A stretch of 64,000 nt of DNA, taken from positions 1 to 64,000 of the forward strand of contig JALHLR010000015.1 of NCBI GenBank assembly GCA_022844475.1. Reading direction: 5' to 3'. The notes beneath the pieces are model-generated. The model had not been told where the DNA came from. It was given only the letters and a program-made list of their open reading frames with translations, and did no database searches. Of this stretch, positions 36,522 through 45,616 are shown one piece after another (positions within the stretch are counted from its first letter, which is position 1; each line of letters begins with the position of its first letter). The stretch comes from Hyphomonadaceae bacterium (GTDB lineage Bacteria > Pseudomonadota > Alphaproteobacteria > Caulobacterales > Hyphomonadaceae). Both the position numbers and the translations under genes were made by a program.

Positions 36522-37757
36522 ATGACCAAACTCACGCGCCGCCCTCCACATGCCCATCTGGTCACAGGCGCGATGGCCTGCCTGCTCGCATCTGCTTGCG
36601 CAGGCGGCCCGCCGCCGGATCTCGGTCCGGTGGCGCCGCGCGGCGCAACGCCTGTCGGTTTTTCCAGCGGCATCCGCACCGAGACGCGCGACTTCGACTT
36701 CAACAAGGAGGGCGCGCCCCGTGCCGTTCGCGCCATTGCTGATCGCACGATCGACATGCTGGCACTGTCCGGCGGTGGCGCTGGCGGCGCTTATGGCGCC
36801 GGCGTTCTCGTGGGGCTGACCAATGCCGGCACACGCCCGCGCTTTGAGATCGTCACCGGCGTCTCCACCGGCGCACTGATCGCCCCGTTCGCCTTTCTTG
36901 GCTCCGATTGGGACGGCAAGCTGACGCAAGCCTATGGCGGCGAGGCCACCGACAAGCTGATGCAGGCGCGTGGCCTCGGCGTGCTGTTCGATGTCGGCGT
37001 GTTCGACGGCAAGCCGCTTCGCGACCTCGTGGAGCGTTTCGTCACCGAGGAACTCGTCTTCGCCGTCGCGCGCGAAGCCGCCAATGGCCGCATGCTGCTC
37101 GTCGCGACCACAAACCTCGATCGCGAAGAAACCGTGCTCTGGGACATGGGCGCCATCGCCCAGCGCGGCGGCCCGCAGGCGCGCGACCTTTTCCGCCAGG
37201 TGCTCGTCGCCTCCGCCAGCGTGCCCGGCGTCTTCCCGCCCGTGATGATCAAGGTCGAAAAGGACGGCCAGCAGTTCGAGGAGATGCACGTCGACGGCGG
37301 CGCCTCGACACCCTTCTTCATCGCGCCGGAATCCCTGATGCACCTCGACGAGGCCTCCGCCAGCCTGCGCGGCGCCAATGTCTATGTGATTATCAACGGA
37401 CAGGTGGCGTCCGCACCACGCTCCACATCGAACAACACGCTGGACATCGCCGCACGCAGCTTCACTTCCGTCCTCAACCAGATGACGCGCACCGCCATCC
37501 TGCAGACCGACGACTTCGCCAGGCGAAACAACCTCGGATACCGCTTCAGCGGCATCCCCTCCGATGTCGAGTTCGGCGGCTCGCTCGCATTCGACAAGGT
37601 GAACATGAGCGCCACCTTCGACTACGGCATGCGCTGCGCAACACGCGGCCAGGTCTGGCTAACCGAGGAACTCGCCGCCGCCCGCATCCGCGAAGACGCC
37701 GACCTGAAGCCCTTCGCCGAAGCAGACTGCCCGCTTATTCCACGCAGGTACGGCTAG
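36522..37757 (+). CDS. Patatin-like phospholipase lipoprotein
   Basis: The 411-residue protein has a lipobox (LASAC, Cys26). The patatin fold is clear: oxyanion loop LSGGGAGGAYG (residues 82-92), nucleophile Ser115 in GVSTGAL, and catalytic Asp in HVDGGAST. Patatins hydrolyse acyl esters of phospholipids with a Ser-Asp dyad. As a lipoprotein it would act in the periplasm or at the outer membrane. It starts 33 bases after the autotransporter on the same strand, so the two may be cotranscribed. Confidence 0.91.
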   Translation: MTKLTRRPPHAHLVTGAMACLLASACAGGPPPDLGPVAPRGATPVGFSSGIRTETRDFDFNKEGAPRAVRAIADRTIDMLALSGGGAGGAYGAGVLVGLTNAGTRPRFEIVTGVSTGALIAPFAFLGSDWDGKLTQAYGGEATDKLMQARGLGVLFDVGVFDGKPLRDLVERFVTEELVFAVAREAANGRMLLVATTNLDREETVLWDMGAIAQRGGPQARDLFRQVLVASASVPGVFPPVMIKVEKDGQQFEEMHVDGGASTPFFIAPESLMHLDEASASLRGANVYVIINGQVASAPRSTSNNTLDIAARSFTSVLNQMTRTAILQTDDFARRNNLGYRFSGIPSDVEFGGSLAFDKVNMSATFDYGMRCATRGQVWLTEELAAARIREDADLKPFAEADCPLIPRRYG

Positions 37758-37829
37758 CGCTGGCAAGCCCGCGCCCTTGCCCTTCACAGCACACCGTCCG
37801 ATATCTCCCGCAACAGCGGAGAAATCATC

Positions 37830-39296
37830 ATGGCCGACCCCACCGAACTTGGCCGCATCGCGCTGAAGCGGCCTGACCTCTTCCGCCAGCAGTGCTACAT
37901 CAACGGCAAATGGGTCGGCGAGCCGACGCATGACGTTCGCAATCCCGCAACGCGCGGCCTGATCGGTCGGATCCCCAATCTCGGCACATCGGACACCGAA
38001 GCCGCCGTTGCGGCAGCCGCAGCCGCCCTGCCAAAATGGAAAGCCGAAACCGCCGCCGCCCGCGCCAGGATCATGCGCAAATGGAACGACCTGATGCTCG
38101 CGCACCAGGAGGATCTCGCGCGCCTGATGACGGCCGAGCAGGGCAAGCCGCTCACCGAGGCTCGCGGCGAGATCGCCTACGCCGGGGCCTTCCTCGAATG
38201 GTATGGCGAGGAAGCCAAGCGCGTGTATGGCGACCTCATCCCCGCGCCATCCGTCGACCGCCGCATCATGGTGATGAAGCAGCCCGTCGGCGTCGTCGGC
38301 GCGATCACGCCGTGGAACTTCCCCGCCGCGATGATCACCCGCAAGGTCGCGCCCGGCATCGCAGCCGGATGCACCGTCGTGCTGAAGCCCTCGGAGCTTA
38401 CACCTTACTCCGCTCTCGCACTTGCCGTGCTGGCCGAGGAAGCAGGCCTGCCGCCAGGCGTGCTCAACATCGTCACTGGCGACGCCGAACCCATCGGCCG
38501 CGTCCTCACCGAAGACCCTCGCATCGCGAAGTTCACCTTTACCGGCTCCACGCCCATCGGCAAGAAACTCGCCGCCCAGTGCGCTGGAACGGTGAAGCGC
38601 GTGTCGCTCGAACTCGGTGGTAACGCGCCCTTCCTCGTCTTCGATGATGCCGATCTCGAAGCTGCCGCCAGCGGCGCAATCATCTCGAAATTCCGCAACA
38701 CCGGCCAGACATGTGTCTGCGCCAACCGCATCTATGTGCAGGATGGCGTCTACGACGCCTTCGCCAAACTCCTCGCCGAGAAGGCCAGCAACCTCGTTGT
38801 CGGTGACGGCCTCACCGGCGTCACAACCCAGGGCCCGCTGATCAACGAGAAAGCCCTGCAGAAGGTCGAGGCCCATGTCGCCGACGCACTGGGCAACGGC
38901 GCAAAAATCCTCACCGGTGCGGCGCGCGACAGGCATGGCGGCACATTCTACCAGCCCACCGTCCTGCGCGACGTCGCCCCCGACGCGCTCCTCACCCGCG
39001 AAGAAACCTTCGGCCCCGTCGCGGGCCTCGTCCGCTTCAAGGCGGAAGCGGACGTCCTGCGCCTCGCCAACGACAGCCGCGCGGGCCTCGCCGCCTACGC
39101 CTTCACACGAGACCTCGCCCGCTCCTGGCGCGTCAGCGAAGGCCTCGAGTACGGGATGGTCGGCATGAACACCGGCCTGATCTCAACCGAAGTCTCACCC
39201 TTCGGCGGCGTGAAGGAGAGCGGCATCGGGAGAGAGGGCTCGAAATACGGCATCGACGAGTATCTCGACCTGAAAGCCGTCTTCGTTCAGCTCTAG
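37830..39296 (+). CDS. gabD: Succinate-semialdehyde dehydrogenase (NAD(P)+)
   Basis: 488 residues, typical of the family. It shows the aldehyde dehydrogenase landmarks TPWNFPAAMITRK, the NAD-binding FTGSTPIGKK, catalytic Glu in ELGGNAPFLV, catalytic Cys in NTGQTCVCANRI and the C-terminal GGVKESGIGREGSKYG found in GabD. It oxidises succinate semialdehyde to succinate in the GABA pathway. No gabT is adjacent. Start ATG at 37830 follows CGGAGAAA. Confidence 0.93.
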   Translation: MADPTELGRIALKRPDLFRQQCYINGKWVGEPTHDVRNPATRGLIGRIPNLGTSDTEAAVAAAAAALPKWKAETAAARARIMRKWNDLMLAHQEDLARLMTAEQGKPLTEARGEIAYAGAFLEWYGEEAKRVYGDLIPAPSVDRRIMVMKQPVGVVGAITPWNFPAAMITRKVAPGIAAGCTVVLKPSELTPYSALALAVLAEEAGLPPGVLNIVTGDAEPIGRVLTEDPRIAKFTFTGSTPIGKKLAAQCAGTVKRVSLELGGNAPFLVFDDADLEAAASGAIISKFRNTGQTCVCANRIYVQDGVYDAFAKLLAEKASNLVVGDGLTGVTTQGPLINEKALQKVEAHVADALGNGAKILTGAARDRHGGTFYQPTVLRDVAPDALLTREETFGPVAGLVRFKAEADVLRLANDSRAGLAAYAFTRDLARSWRVSEGLEYGMVGMNTGLISTEVSPFGGVKESGIGREGSKYGIDEYLDLKAVFVQL

Positions 39297-39314
39297 CAGG
39301 CGTCCGTAGGCCCG

Positions 39315-39352
39315 GCCTCGTCCTTCGCGGCCCCTCAGGACGGGGGCGAGGC
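39315..39352. repeat. Short extragenic palindrome (REP-like)
   Basis: GCCTCGTCCTTCGCGGC... folds with AGGACGGGGGCGAGGC: 6-bp outer arms and an inner TCCT/AGGA, with a bulge. From memory, the CCTCGTCCTTCG...CCTCAGGA pattern resembles a dispersed palindromic repeat common in alphaproteobacteria. It sits between two convergent genes and may also end transcription, though no T-run follows. Confidence 0.45.
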
Positions 39353-39414
39353 TCACCAACCTTGCAACATGAACTCCGCCACCGCCGCCCCGCGGCAGGG
39401 ATCACGTCCAAGCG

Positions 39415-42012
39415 TCAGAAATCCTGACGTAACCCGATCGTCCCGAACAGGCCGCGCTCCTGCGTCATCACAAGCGGATTGCTGCTGTCCGTGAATTGCC
39501 CGCCCAGTTCGACATCGAAGAAGGTCGACCGGTTGAGATTGTACGACAGCGCAACCGAGCCCCGCGCCGAGGTCTCCTCGGACGATGAGTCCTTCCGGTT
39601 GCGCTGGTCCACCCGCAGCTTGGTATTCAGCCGCAGATCGCGCAGGATCGGATAGCGCATGTTGACCTGCAGCGTCTGCTGTTCCAGCGTCATGGTGTCC
39701 GCATACCTTACGCCGGCAATGAGGATTGCGCCCTCGGTGAAGACATCCGACGCCACCAGCTGCCCCGAATAGTAGTATTCCGTCCCCGTGCTCGGAAACG
39801 CTTCGACCCCGGCCGAAGCCTTGGTACCGGAGACGTTGGTCGCGATAACGTCGACATTGATCTGCAGGCTCTCCGTGATCGGCCGCGAAACGCTTATCGA
39901 CGCCGAGCGCGAATACGCCGTCCGGTCCTGAGCGAACTGGTAGATGTCTTCCGGCTGATAAGTCGTCAGCAGGTCATTAGGGTTCTCCACGCCCTGTCCA
40001 ATGATTGCATTCAGTGTCGTCAGCAACGGTGAGCGGCGATAGTCCACGGCAACCGAGATACTCGACTCATCCTCGAACCGCAGAGCGCCATTCAGAAGCG
40101 CCAGGTTGGTCTGCCCGAAATGCAGGTCGTAGTCGTAAACTCCGTAAGCCGTGAACAGCGAGTTGAAATACCTGAACTCCCCACCCACCGCCTTCCGGTC
40201 GACCAGGTCGCCATAGGTCTGATGAACATAATAGACCGTCGTGTCCAGTGCATCCTCGATCATCGCGAAGTCGACGCTTCCGCCAAACAACAATCGGTCC
40301 GTGTTCACCTCGAGATCGCGCGAGGATTGAACCGGGTAACCGCCCACCACGTTGAGCTTGAGATTCTCCGTCGCCTGGAAACTCAGCAGGCCGCCATCGA
40401 AGCGACCGAAGATCCCGCCCGTGTTCCGCGTCTGCCGCCCGAGGCGAACAGCCGTGTTCAACTCGCGGTCCGACACATCAAGATAGAGCGTGCTCACCCC
40501 TCCTTCATCGCGCTGGATGCCCGCGCGGAAATCGTCCCGGAACACCCCGGAGAACCGCAAAAGCCCTTCAGTGCGATCATTGCCAACCGTCAGGTTGATG
40601 TCGGCGCCATACAGTATCTCGTTGAGGTTGGTCCGGTTCTCCTCGATCGGATCCGGATTGACCTCCGGCCCGCCGACCACCGGCACATCCTCGAACAGGA
40701 AGCCACTCTCGTCGCGCTGGTACAGCATCGACAGCGAGCCTGAGAGCTCAGCCTTCACGCTCGAACTCGTCACTGTCTGCGGTCGGCCTTGTTCATCCAG
40801 CTGGCCCGGCCTGACGGTCTCCGGCTCCTCGCCGAGCAAGGCCGCCAACCGCTGCCGCACACGCGCAGCATTCGGATGGTCCGGATAGCGCGCGATGAAC
40901 GTCTCGTATTCAGCCTTCGCGTGAGCCAGCTGCTTGTTCCGCTCGCGCGCAAGCCCAAGTATCTCCTGCGCCTCCGGCGTCGCCGAACTCTCGGGCTGGC
41001 CCAGCAGACGTTCGGCAAGCCTGATCGCCGCCGCATTGTCGCCAGTCGCCAGCACGTCACGCAGTTCCTGCAGCAGCCCATCGGACACCGGATCAACGGG
41101 AAGCGCCGAAGGCTGTGAACTCGTCCCCGATCGCGCAGCCAGCCACGCCTGATAGACCCGCTCGCGCTCCGACCGGTCAATCCGTGCAATCCACGCTTCG
41201 GGATAGGCCGTCGCGACCTGTGGCAGGATCTGTTCCGCCTCCATCCGCGTCGCGAAAGTCCCCAGCCGCAGCCTCGTCCACTCTACTCCGTTTTCCTCTG
41301 CCGTGTACTGGTATCCCGCAAACTGCCCGAAGGCGTCGATCTGCTTGACCTCCTCAGCCGGCAACACCTTGCCGCGCTCGGACAGAAGGTTGATCGCGTA
41401 GTTGCCGTTGGGCTCCAGTGTTTCAGGCAGGGACTGCGTCACGGACTGGATGATGTTCGAACCTGACGACGCACTTGCTTGTCCGCCTGCTTCTGGAACG
41501 CATCCATCGCGCCCCGAAACGGTGATTACGAGGCGCGTCGCCGTCCTGTCCGGCTTCACATCCCAGTTGGCGTCATGGTCGAACTGCAGAACCAGCGTCG
41601 GCCCGGCCGGATCCGACACGTCATAGGTGATACGCTGGATGCCAGCCACCTTGCTCGATGGCGGCCGCAGGCTTTCCGTCGCCAGTGCGGTCGACAGCGA
41701 ACCACGGCTGAAGTTCAGCGGCTGCACCCCGATGCGCAGCTCGCGCCCGCCACGATCCGGAAAGTGCGACACGTAGCGGACCGGCACGTTGAAATCGATG
41801 TTCACCGTCGCACACGCGCCATTCTCCTGCGCGGTCACACGCGAGAGAAACCGGTCCGAGATCGTCTGCGCATAGCTCGACGGAGCGAGCTGGCTCGCCA
41901 TCGCGACGAACACGCTGCCCGCCAGCATTGTCCGTACCCGCAGTGCCCGAACGCGCGCGCACACCCCGTCGATCTGCTCGGGCCTCGCACGCTTCTGGTC
42001 CTTCACCGTCAT
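39415..42012 (-). CDS. Outer-membrane protein with N-terminal periplasmic domains and C-terminal beta-barrel
   Basis: 865 residues; signal sequence about residues 28-50 after a basic N-terminus, so the true start may be later than 42012. Residues 65-170 resemble an AMIN-like beta domain; about 210-290 (YAINLL..., TFATRMEAEQILPQV) resemble a SPOR domain; about 310-400 contain a TPR-like helical pair (AHAKAEYETFIARYPDHPNAARVRQRL). From about residue 425 to the end is a long run of amphipathic beta strands that ends GLFGTIGLRQDF, with C-terminal Phe, typical of an outer-membrane barrel. It is the last gene of an operon with two multiheme cytochromes, so a conduit through the outer membrane is possible. 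Similarity to MtrB/PioB was not seen by eye. Confidence 0.82.
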   Translation of the reverse strand: MTVKDQKRARPEQIDGVCARVRALRVRTMLAGSVFVAMASQLAPSSYAQTISDRFLSRVTAQENGACATVNIDFNVPVRYVSHFPDRGGRELRIGVQPLNFSRGSLSTALATESLRPPSSKVAGIQRITYDVSDPAGPTLVLQFDHDANWDVKPDRTATRLVITVSGRDGCVPEAGGQASASSGSNIIQSVTQSLPETLEPNGNYAINLLSERGKVLPAEEVKQIDAFGQFAGYQYTAEENGVEWTRLRLGTFATRMEAEQILPQVATAYPEAWIARIDRSERERVYQAWLAARSGTSSQPSALPVDPVSDGLLQELRDVLATGDNAAAIRLAERLLGQPESSATPEAQEILGLARERNKQLAHAKAEYETFIARYPDHPNAARVRQRLAALLGEEPETVRPGQLDEQGRPQTVTSSSVKAELSGSLSMLYQRDESGFLFEDVPVVGGPEVNPDPIEENRTNLNEILYGADINLTVGNDRTEGLLRFSGVFRDDFRAGIQRDEGGVSTLYLDVSDRELNTAVRLGRQTRNTGGIFGRFDGGLLSFQATENLKLNVVGGYPVQSSRDLEVNTDRLLFGGSVDFAMIEDALDTTVYYVHQTYGDLVDRKAVGGEFRYFNSLFTAYGVYDYDLHFGQTNLALLNGALRFEDESSISVAVDYRRSPLLTTLNAIIGQGVENPNDLLTTYQPEDIYQFAQDRTAYSRSASISVSRPITESLQINVDVIATNVSGTKASAGVEAFPSTGTEYYYSGQLVASDVFTEGAILIAGVRYADTMTLEQQTLQVNMRYPILRDLRLNTKLRVDQRNRKDSSSEETSARGSVALSYNLNRSTFFDVELGGQFTDSSNPLVMTQERGLFGTIGLRQDF

Positions 42013-42102
42013 AACTATACTCCGTCCCCCGCGCCTCCCGGCGCAGCGTCAGTCCCTGTGTCTCCCCAGCTATGAAAGTTCCCGGCCGCAAGCGGCCCCC
42101 CA

Positions 42103-43746
42103 TCAGTCGAACGAGTTGTCAGAAACCCGGTGGTTCGAGTTCCGCCGTTGGGCAATCGTCGTCATCGTGCTGTCCGTATAGGTGTGGCAGGCCCCCTCGC
42201 AGTCGCGCAGCTCGGCGACCGTATAGCGTGTCGAAGGCGTTCGCGTTTTCTGGTGCGCGTCGGACTCGTAGTCGTTCGCGTGACAAGCCGCACAATCTGG
42301 CTGGTAGGCCGGGCTGGGCCAGGCGACCTGCTGGGCGTTGTTGCGATGGCAGTCTGTGCAATCCAGCGCCGCACGGTGCTGGCCCGGGTATCCGGCGCTG
42401 TTGTGGGTGTAGCGCACGGTCGTCCAGCCGGTGGTGCTGTGGCACTCTTCGCAGGGCAGCGTGGTCACGAAGTGGTTCGCCGGCTTGCCTGTCGCGCTCG
42501 TTCCATTGTGACAGCTCGCGCACGATCCGGTCACAGCCGAATGGTCGAACGTCGCCGGTACCCAGGCCAGAGTCGAATGGCAGTCGCCGCACTGGGCGTT
42601 CGTCGCAATGTGCGCAGAGGGCTTTCCGGTAGCCACGGTCCCGTTGTGACAGGACGTGCAGGTTCCGCTCACTGCGTTGTGGTCCACCCGCACATTCGTC
42701 CACGCCGTGCTGACATGGCAGTCGTCGCATGTGTTGGTCGAGGCAATGTGGCTTGGGGGCTTGCCTGTCGCCTGTGTGCCATTGTGGCAGGTCGAGCACG
42801 ACCCCGTCACAGCCGAATGGTCGAACTGCACGTTCGTCCATGTCGTCGTGTTGTGACAGGTGTCGCAACCGGCCGTCGTCACGATGTGATTGGCTGGCTT
42901 GCCCGTCGCCTGAGTCCCGTTGTGACAGGTCGCGCACGATCCCGTCACGCTCGCATGATCGAACCGCACATTCGTCCAGTTCGTCGTGTTGTGGCAGCTG
43001 TCACAGCCCGCCGTCGTTGCAATGTGGTTTGCTGGCTTGCCTGTGGCGCTCGATCCATTGTGGCAGCTCGCGCAAGCGCCCGTCACGCTGGCATGATAGA
43101 ACCGGACGCTCGCCCAGTTCGTCGTGTTGTGACAGGTCTCGCATCCTGCCGTCGTAGGGATATGGTTTGCCGGCTTGCCCGTCGCCGCCGACCCGTTGTG
43201 ACAGCTCGCGCACGAGCCAGTCACATCGGCATGGTCGAACCGCACATTGGTCCAGTTCGACGTGACGTGGCAATTGTCGCACGTTGCGTTCGTCTGGATG
43301 TGGTTCGCAGTCTTGCCCCGGGCGACGGAGTTGTTGTGGCAAGTTGCGCACGTCGCTGTCGCCGTCGAGTGATCGAAACGAACGCGAGACCAGCTTGCCG
43401 TCGCGTGACAGGACTCGCAGTCCGCATTGGTCGGGATATGCCGGAAGGGCTTGCCCGGCGCGATCGTATCGTTGTGGCAATCACGGCATTGCGTGGGCAG
43501 CGCCTGAAATTTTCCGTTCGTGTGGCAGTTGTCGCAGCTGACCGACCTGTGCGCTCCGTCAAGCGGGAAGCCAGTCGAGAAGTGGTCGAACTGTATCGTC
43601 ACCTCATCGACTGGATCTTGCGCATGCGCAGGCGCGACCACAGTCGAAGTCATCAGCACGGCAACCGCAATCACCAACACCGCCAGCGCCCGCGAGGCCG
43701 CAGTGACGAAAGGCCAGATGTTCCTGTCCGGACGGCGGTGGGCCAT
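42103..43746 (-). CDS. Periplasmic multiheme cytochrome c, 19 CXXCH plus one CX3CH
   Basis: The ATG at 43746 gives 547 residues with a signal peptide (hydrophobic 20-40, cleaved near AHA-Q). CXXCH first-Cys positions are 71, 87, 110, 133, 156, 179, 202, 225, 248, 271, 294, 317, 340, 363, 386, 409, 432, 463 and 485, with a CEGACH (CX3CH) at 516. From 87 to 432 the spacing is exactly 23 residues. Each unit carries one further His, alternately in an NHI context and an FDH context, suitable as the distal heme ligand. No membrane anchor or lipobox is seen, so it should be soluble in the periplasm. It lies between a 24-heme cytochrome and a barrel protein. An upstream frame to 43929 would add 61 residues before the signal peptide and is rejected. 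Confidence 0.9.
   Translation of the reverse strand: MAHRRPDRNIWPFVTAASRALAVLVIAVAVLMTSTVVAPAHAQDPVDEVTIQFDHFSTGFPLDGAHRSVSCDNCHTNGKFQALPTQCRDCHNDTIAPGKPFRHIPTNADCESCHATASWSRVRFDHSTATATCATCHNNSVARGKTANHIQTNATCDNCHVTSNWTNVRFDHADVTGSCASCHNGSAATGKPANHIPTTAGCETCHNTTNWASVRFYHASVTGACASCHNGSSATGKPANHIATTAGCDSCHNTTNWTNVRFDHASVTGSCATCHNGTQATGKPANHIVTTAGCDTCHNTTTWTNVQFDHSAVTGSCSTCHNGTQATGKPPSHIASTNTCDDCHVSTAWTNVRVDHNAVSGTCTSCHNGTVATGKPSAHIATNAQCGDCHSTLAWVPATFDHSAVTGSCASCHNGTSATGKPANHFVTTLPCEECHSTTGWTTVRYTHNSAGYPGQHRAALDCTDCHRNNAQQVAWPSPAYQPDCAACHANDYESDAHQKTRTPSTRYTVAELRDCEGACHTYTDSTMTTIAQRRNSNHRVSDNSFD
42385..43488 (-). repeat. Sixteen 23-residue heme repeats (69-bp period, 138-bp higher-order unit)
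   Basis: Residues 87-454 of the cytochrome form sixteen 23-residue units without a single insertion or deletion. Alternate units are more alike (46-residue, 138-bp higher-order repeat: NGxxATGKPANHIxTTAG units and NTTNWTNVRFDHAxVTGS units). DNA identity between neighbouring 138-bp units is visibly high, suggesting growth by duplication. Confidence 0.88.
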
Positions 43747-43840
43747 CGAACTGTTCTCGCAATCAACGACAGCGCCCAGTACTCCCACCGGGAACCACCT
43801 ATTCCTCTGTCTACGGATGACACAATGGCTGTACGGAAAT

Positions 43841-45610
43841 TTAATTCGTGACTCCTCTCGTTTTCGAGAAATCTTCTGTCGTGTGGCATCGCTCGCAGGT
43901 TGTACCGAACGAACCCCGATGCTTGTCATCAGCGACGTGGCACGTGATGCACCGGGTTGAGATGTCGATCTGACCCATCACGGGCGTGCGGTGACAGCTC
44001 TCGCAATCAGCCTGCTTGTGCTTGCCGGTCAGCGGATAGTCGGTCTGGGTGTCGTGGTTGAACGTCCAACGCATCCACTCCACGGGGTTGTGGCATGTGG
44101 AGCAGTCGGCGCCGAACCGCCCCTTGTGGATGTCCTGCTTCTGGTGACACGAGCCGCACACCGGATCGGCGTCCAGGAAAGCGGGGCTGGTATGGCATTG
44201 TACACATGTCAGGCCGTCATGCTTTCCGAGTAGCGGGAAATCCGTCAGGTCGTGATCGAAACGAACATTGGTCTTCCAGTCCGTTTCGCCATGACACTGG
44301 CCGCATCCATCACCAAGTTGACGCTTATGCGGATCATCGTCGCGGTGACACCCGATGCAACTCGACGGCGGCGCCTTCACATGCGTCGGCTCTTTGTGAC
44401 AGGAGGCGCATGTCGCTGAAGAATGCTTGCCCTTGAGCGCAAAGCCAGCGTCCCGCTCATGCTGGAACCGCACATTTGTCCAGCCCGTCTCGGCGTGGCA
44501 GTCGGCGCATTTGGGGCCAAGAAGCCCCTTGTGCGTGTCGTCATTCTCGTGACACCCGCTGCAGGCCGTCGGCGGAACCCAGTCCTTCACCGGCTTCGTG
44601 TGGCAGCTCTCACATTTCACGGACGCATGCTTGCCCTTCAAGGCAAAATCCGTCTTCGAATGATCAAACGTAACGTTCGTCCAGGAACGCGGCGTATGGC
44701 AGTCGGCGCAGGCTGTTCCATTCCTTCCCTTGTGCGAGTCATCCTTGGCGTGACACCCGTTGCAGGTCGTCGGAAGCGGCGCGTCGAGACCCTTGGTGTG
44801 GCACGACTCGCATCTCGCTTCGGCATGCTGGCCAATGAGCGCGAAGCCGGTCCTTGCATGGTCGAACGAATCGACCTTCCAGGCTGTTTCCTTGTGGCAT
44901 GATGCGCAGTCCGTCCCAAACTTGCCGTTATGTGCGTCGTCCTTGGCGTGACAGGAGACGCACGTCGTCGCGAGGTCTTTCCACTTTTCGTTCACGTGGC
45001 AGGCGGCGCACTGGGTGCTGGCGTGCTTCCCCTTCAGTGCGAAACTCGTCTTGCCGTGGTCAAACGATACGGTCTTCCAGCTCGAGACCACATGGCACGT
45101 GGCGCATGCCGTCCCCAACTGGCCCTTGTGAGGTTCGTCGGCCTTGTGACAGCTTGAGCAGTCCGTGGGCGTCTTCGCGTGTTTCACGCCCTTCTGGTGG
45201 CATTCCGCACACGTTACCCGCGCATGCGCGCCCAGTAGCGGCATATCGGTAAAGCGGTGGTCGAACGTCTTCTCATCTAGAATGACCAGGATCGCATTCC
45301 GCCCCTCATGCTCGACATGACAGGTCTTGCACTCCTTGCCGGCCACCAGAGGCGAGCGGCCATGGAATCCCCGCTTGTTCGTTACATCGAAGGCCGTTTC
45401 CTTGTGACAGTCCAGGCACTTCGCTGGTTGCCCAGCCTTGTTGAACGACTCGTGGCAGACATTGCATGTCGCCTCGAGTTTCTCGTGCGCGCGCGACAAG
45501 GGTCCCGGTGAAACGAGGCGTTCCAGCGGGTTTTGCGCCATGGCCACAGGCGCCGCCATCAACGCGACGACGCCGAACAAGGCAATCAGCAGGGCGCGGA
45601 TCGTCGGCAT
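43841..45610 (-). CDS. Periplasmic 24-heme cytochrome c built from triheme modules
   Basis: 589 residues with signal peptide ending PVAMAQ. There are 24 CXXCH motifs (first Cys at 49, 65, 94, 134, 151, 169, 201, 217, 235, 267, 283, 301, 333, 350, 368, 401, 418, 436, 469, 485, 503, 536, 554 and 572). After three N-terminal hemes, seven triheme modules follow with a period of 66-68 residues (gaps about 16-18, 18 and 32-33). Extra His residues in FDH and GKH contexts can serve as distal ligands. No membrane anchor is present. The start is six bases after the stop of the cytochrome b-like gene, indicating cotranscription. Confidence 0.93.
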   Translation of the reverse strand: MPTIRALLIALFGVVALMAAPVAMAQNPLERLVSPGPLSRAHEKLEATCNVCHESFNKAGQPAKCLDCHKETAFDVTNKRGFHGRSPLVAGKECKTCHVEHEGRNAILVILDEKTFDHRFTDMPLLGAHARVTCAECHQKGVKHAKTPTDCSSCHKADEPHKGQLGTACATCHVVSSWKTVSFDHGKTSFALKGKHASTQCAACHVNEKWKDLATTCVSCHAKDDAHNGKFGTDCASCHKETAWKVDSFDHARTGFALIGQHAEARCESCHTKGLDAPLPTTCNGCHAKDDSHKGRNGTACADCHTPRSWTNVTFDHSKTDFALKGKHASVKCESCHTKPVKDWVPPTACSGCHENDDTHKGLLGPKCADCHAETGWTNVRFQHERDAGFALKGKHSSATCASCHKEPTHVKAPPSSCIGCHRDDDPHKRQLGDGCGQCHGETDWKTNVRFDHDLTDFPLLGKHDGLTCVQCHTSPAFLDADPVCGSCHQKQDIHKGRFGADCSTCHNPVEWMRWTFNHDTQTDYPLTGKHKQADCESCHRTPVMGQIDISTRCITCHVADDKHRGSFGTTCERCHTTEDFSKTRGVTN

Positions 45611-45616
45611 CCGGGG

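Noticed and set aside
42385-43488. Regular repeats resembling a CRISPR-like or satellite array
   Set aside because: The 69-bp period is a coding repeat of heme units; there are no unrelated spacers and the frame is continuous.
42130-43851. Long rightward open frame (about 570 codons) opposite the multiheme cytochrome
   Set aside because: It is an antisense shadow created by the repeat and GC bias; it has no signal, domain or ribosome site.
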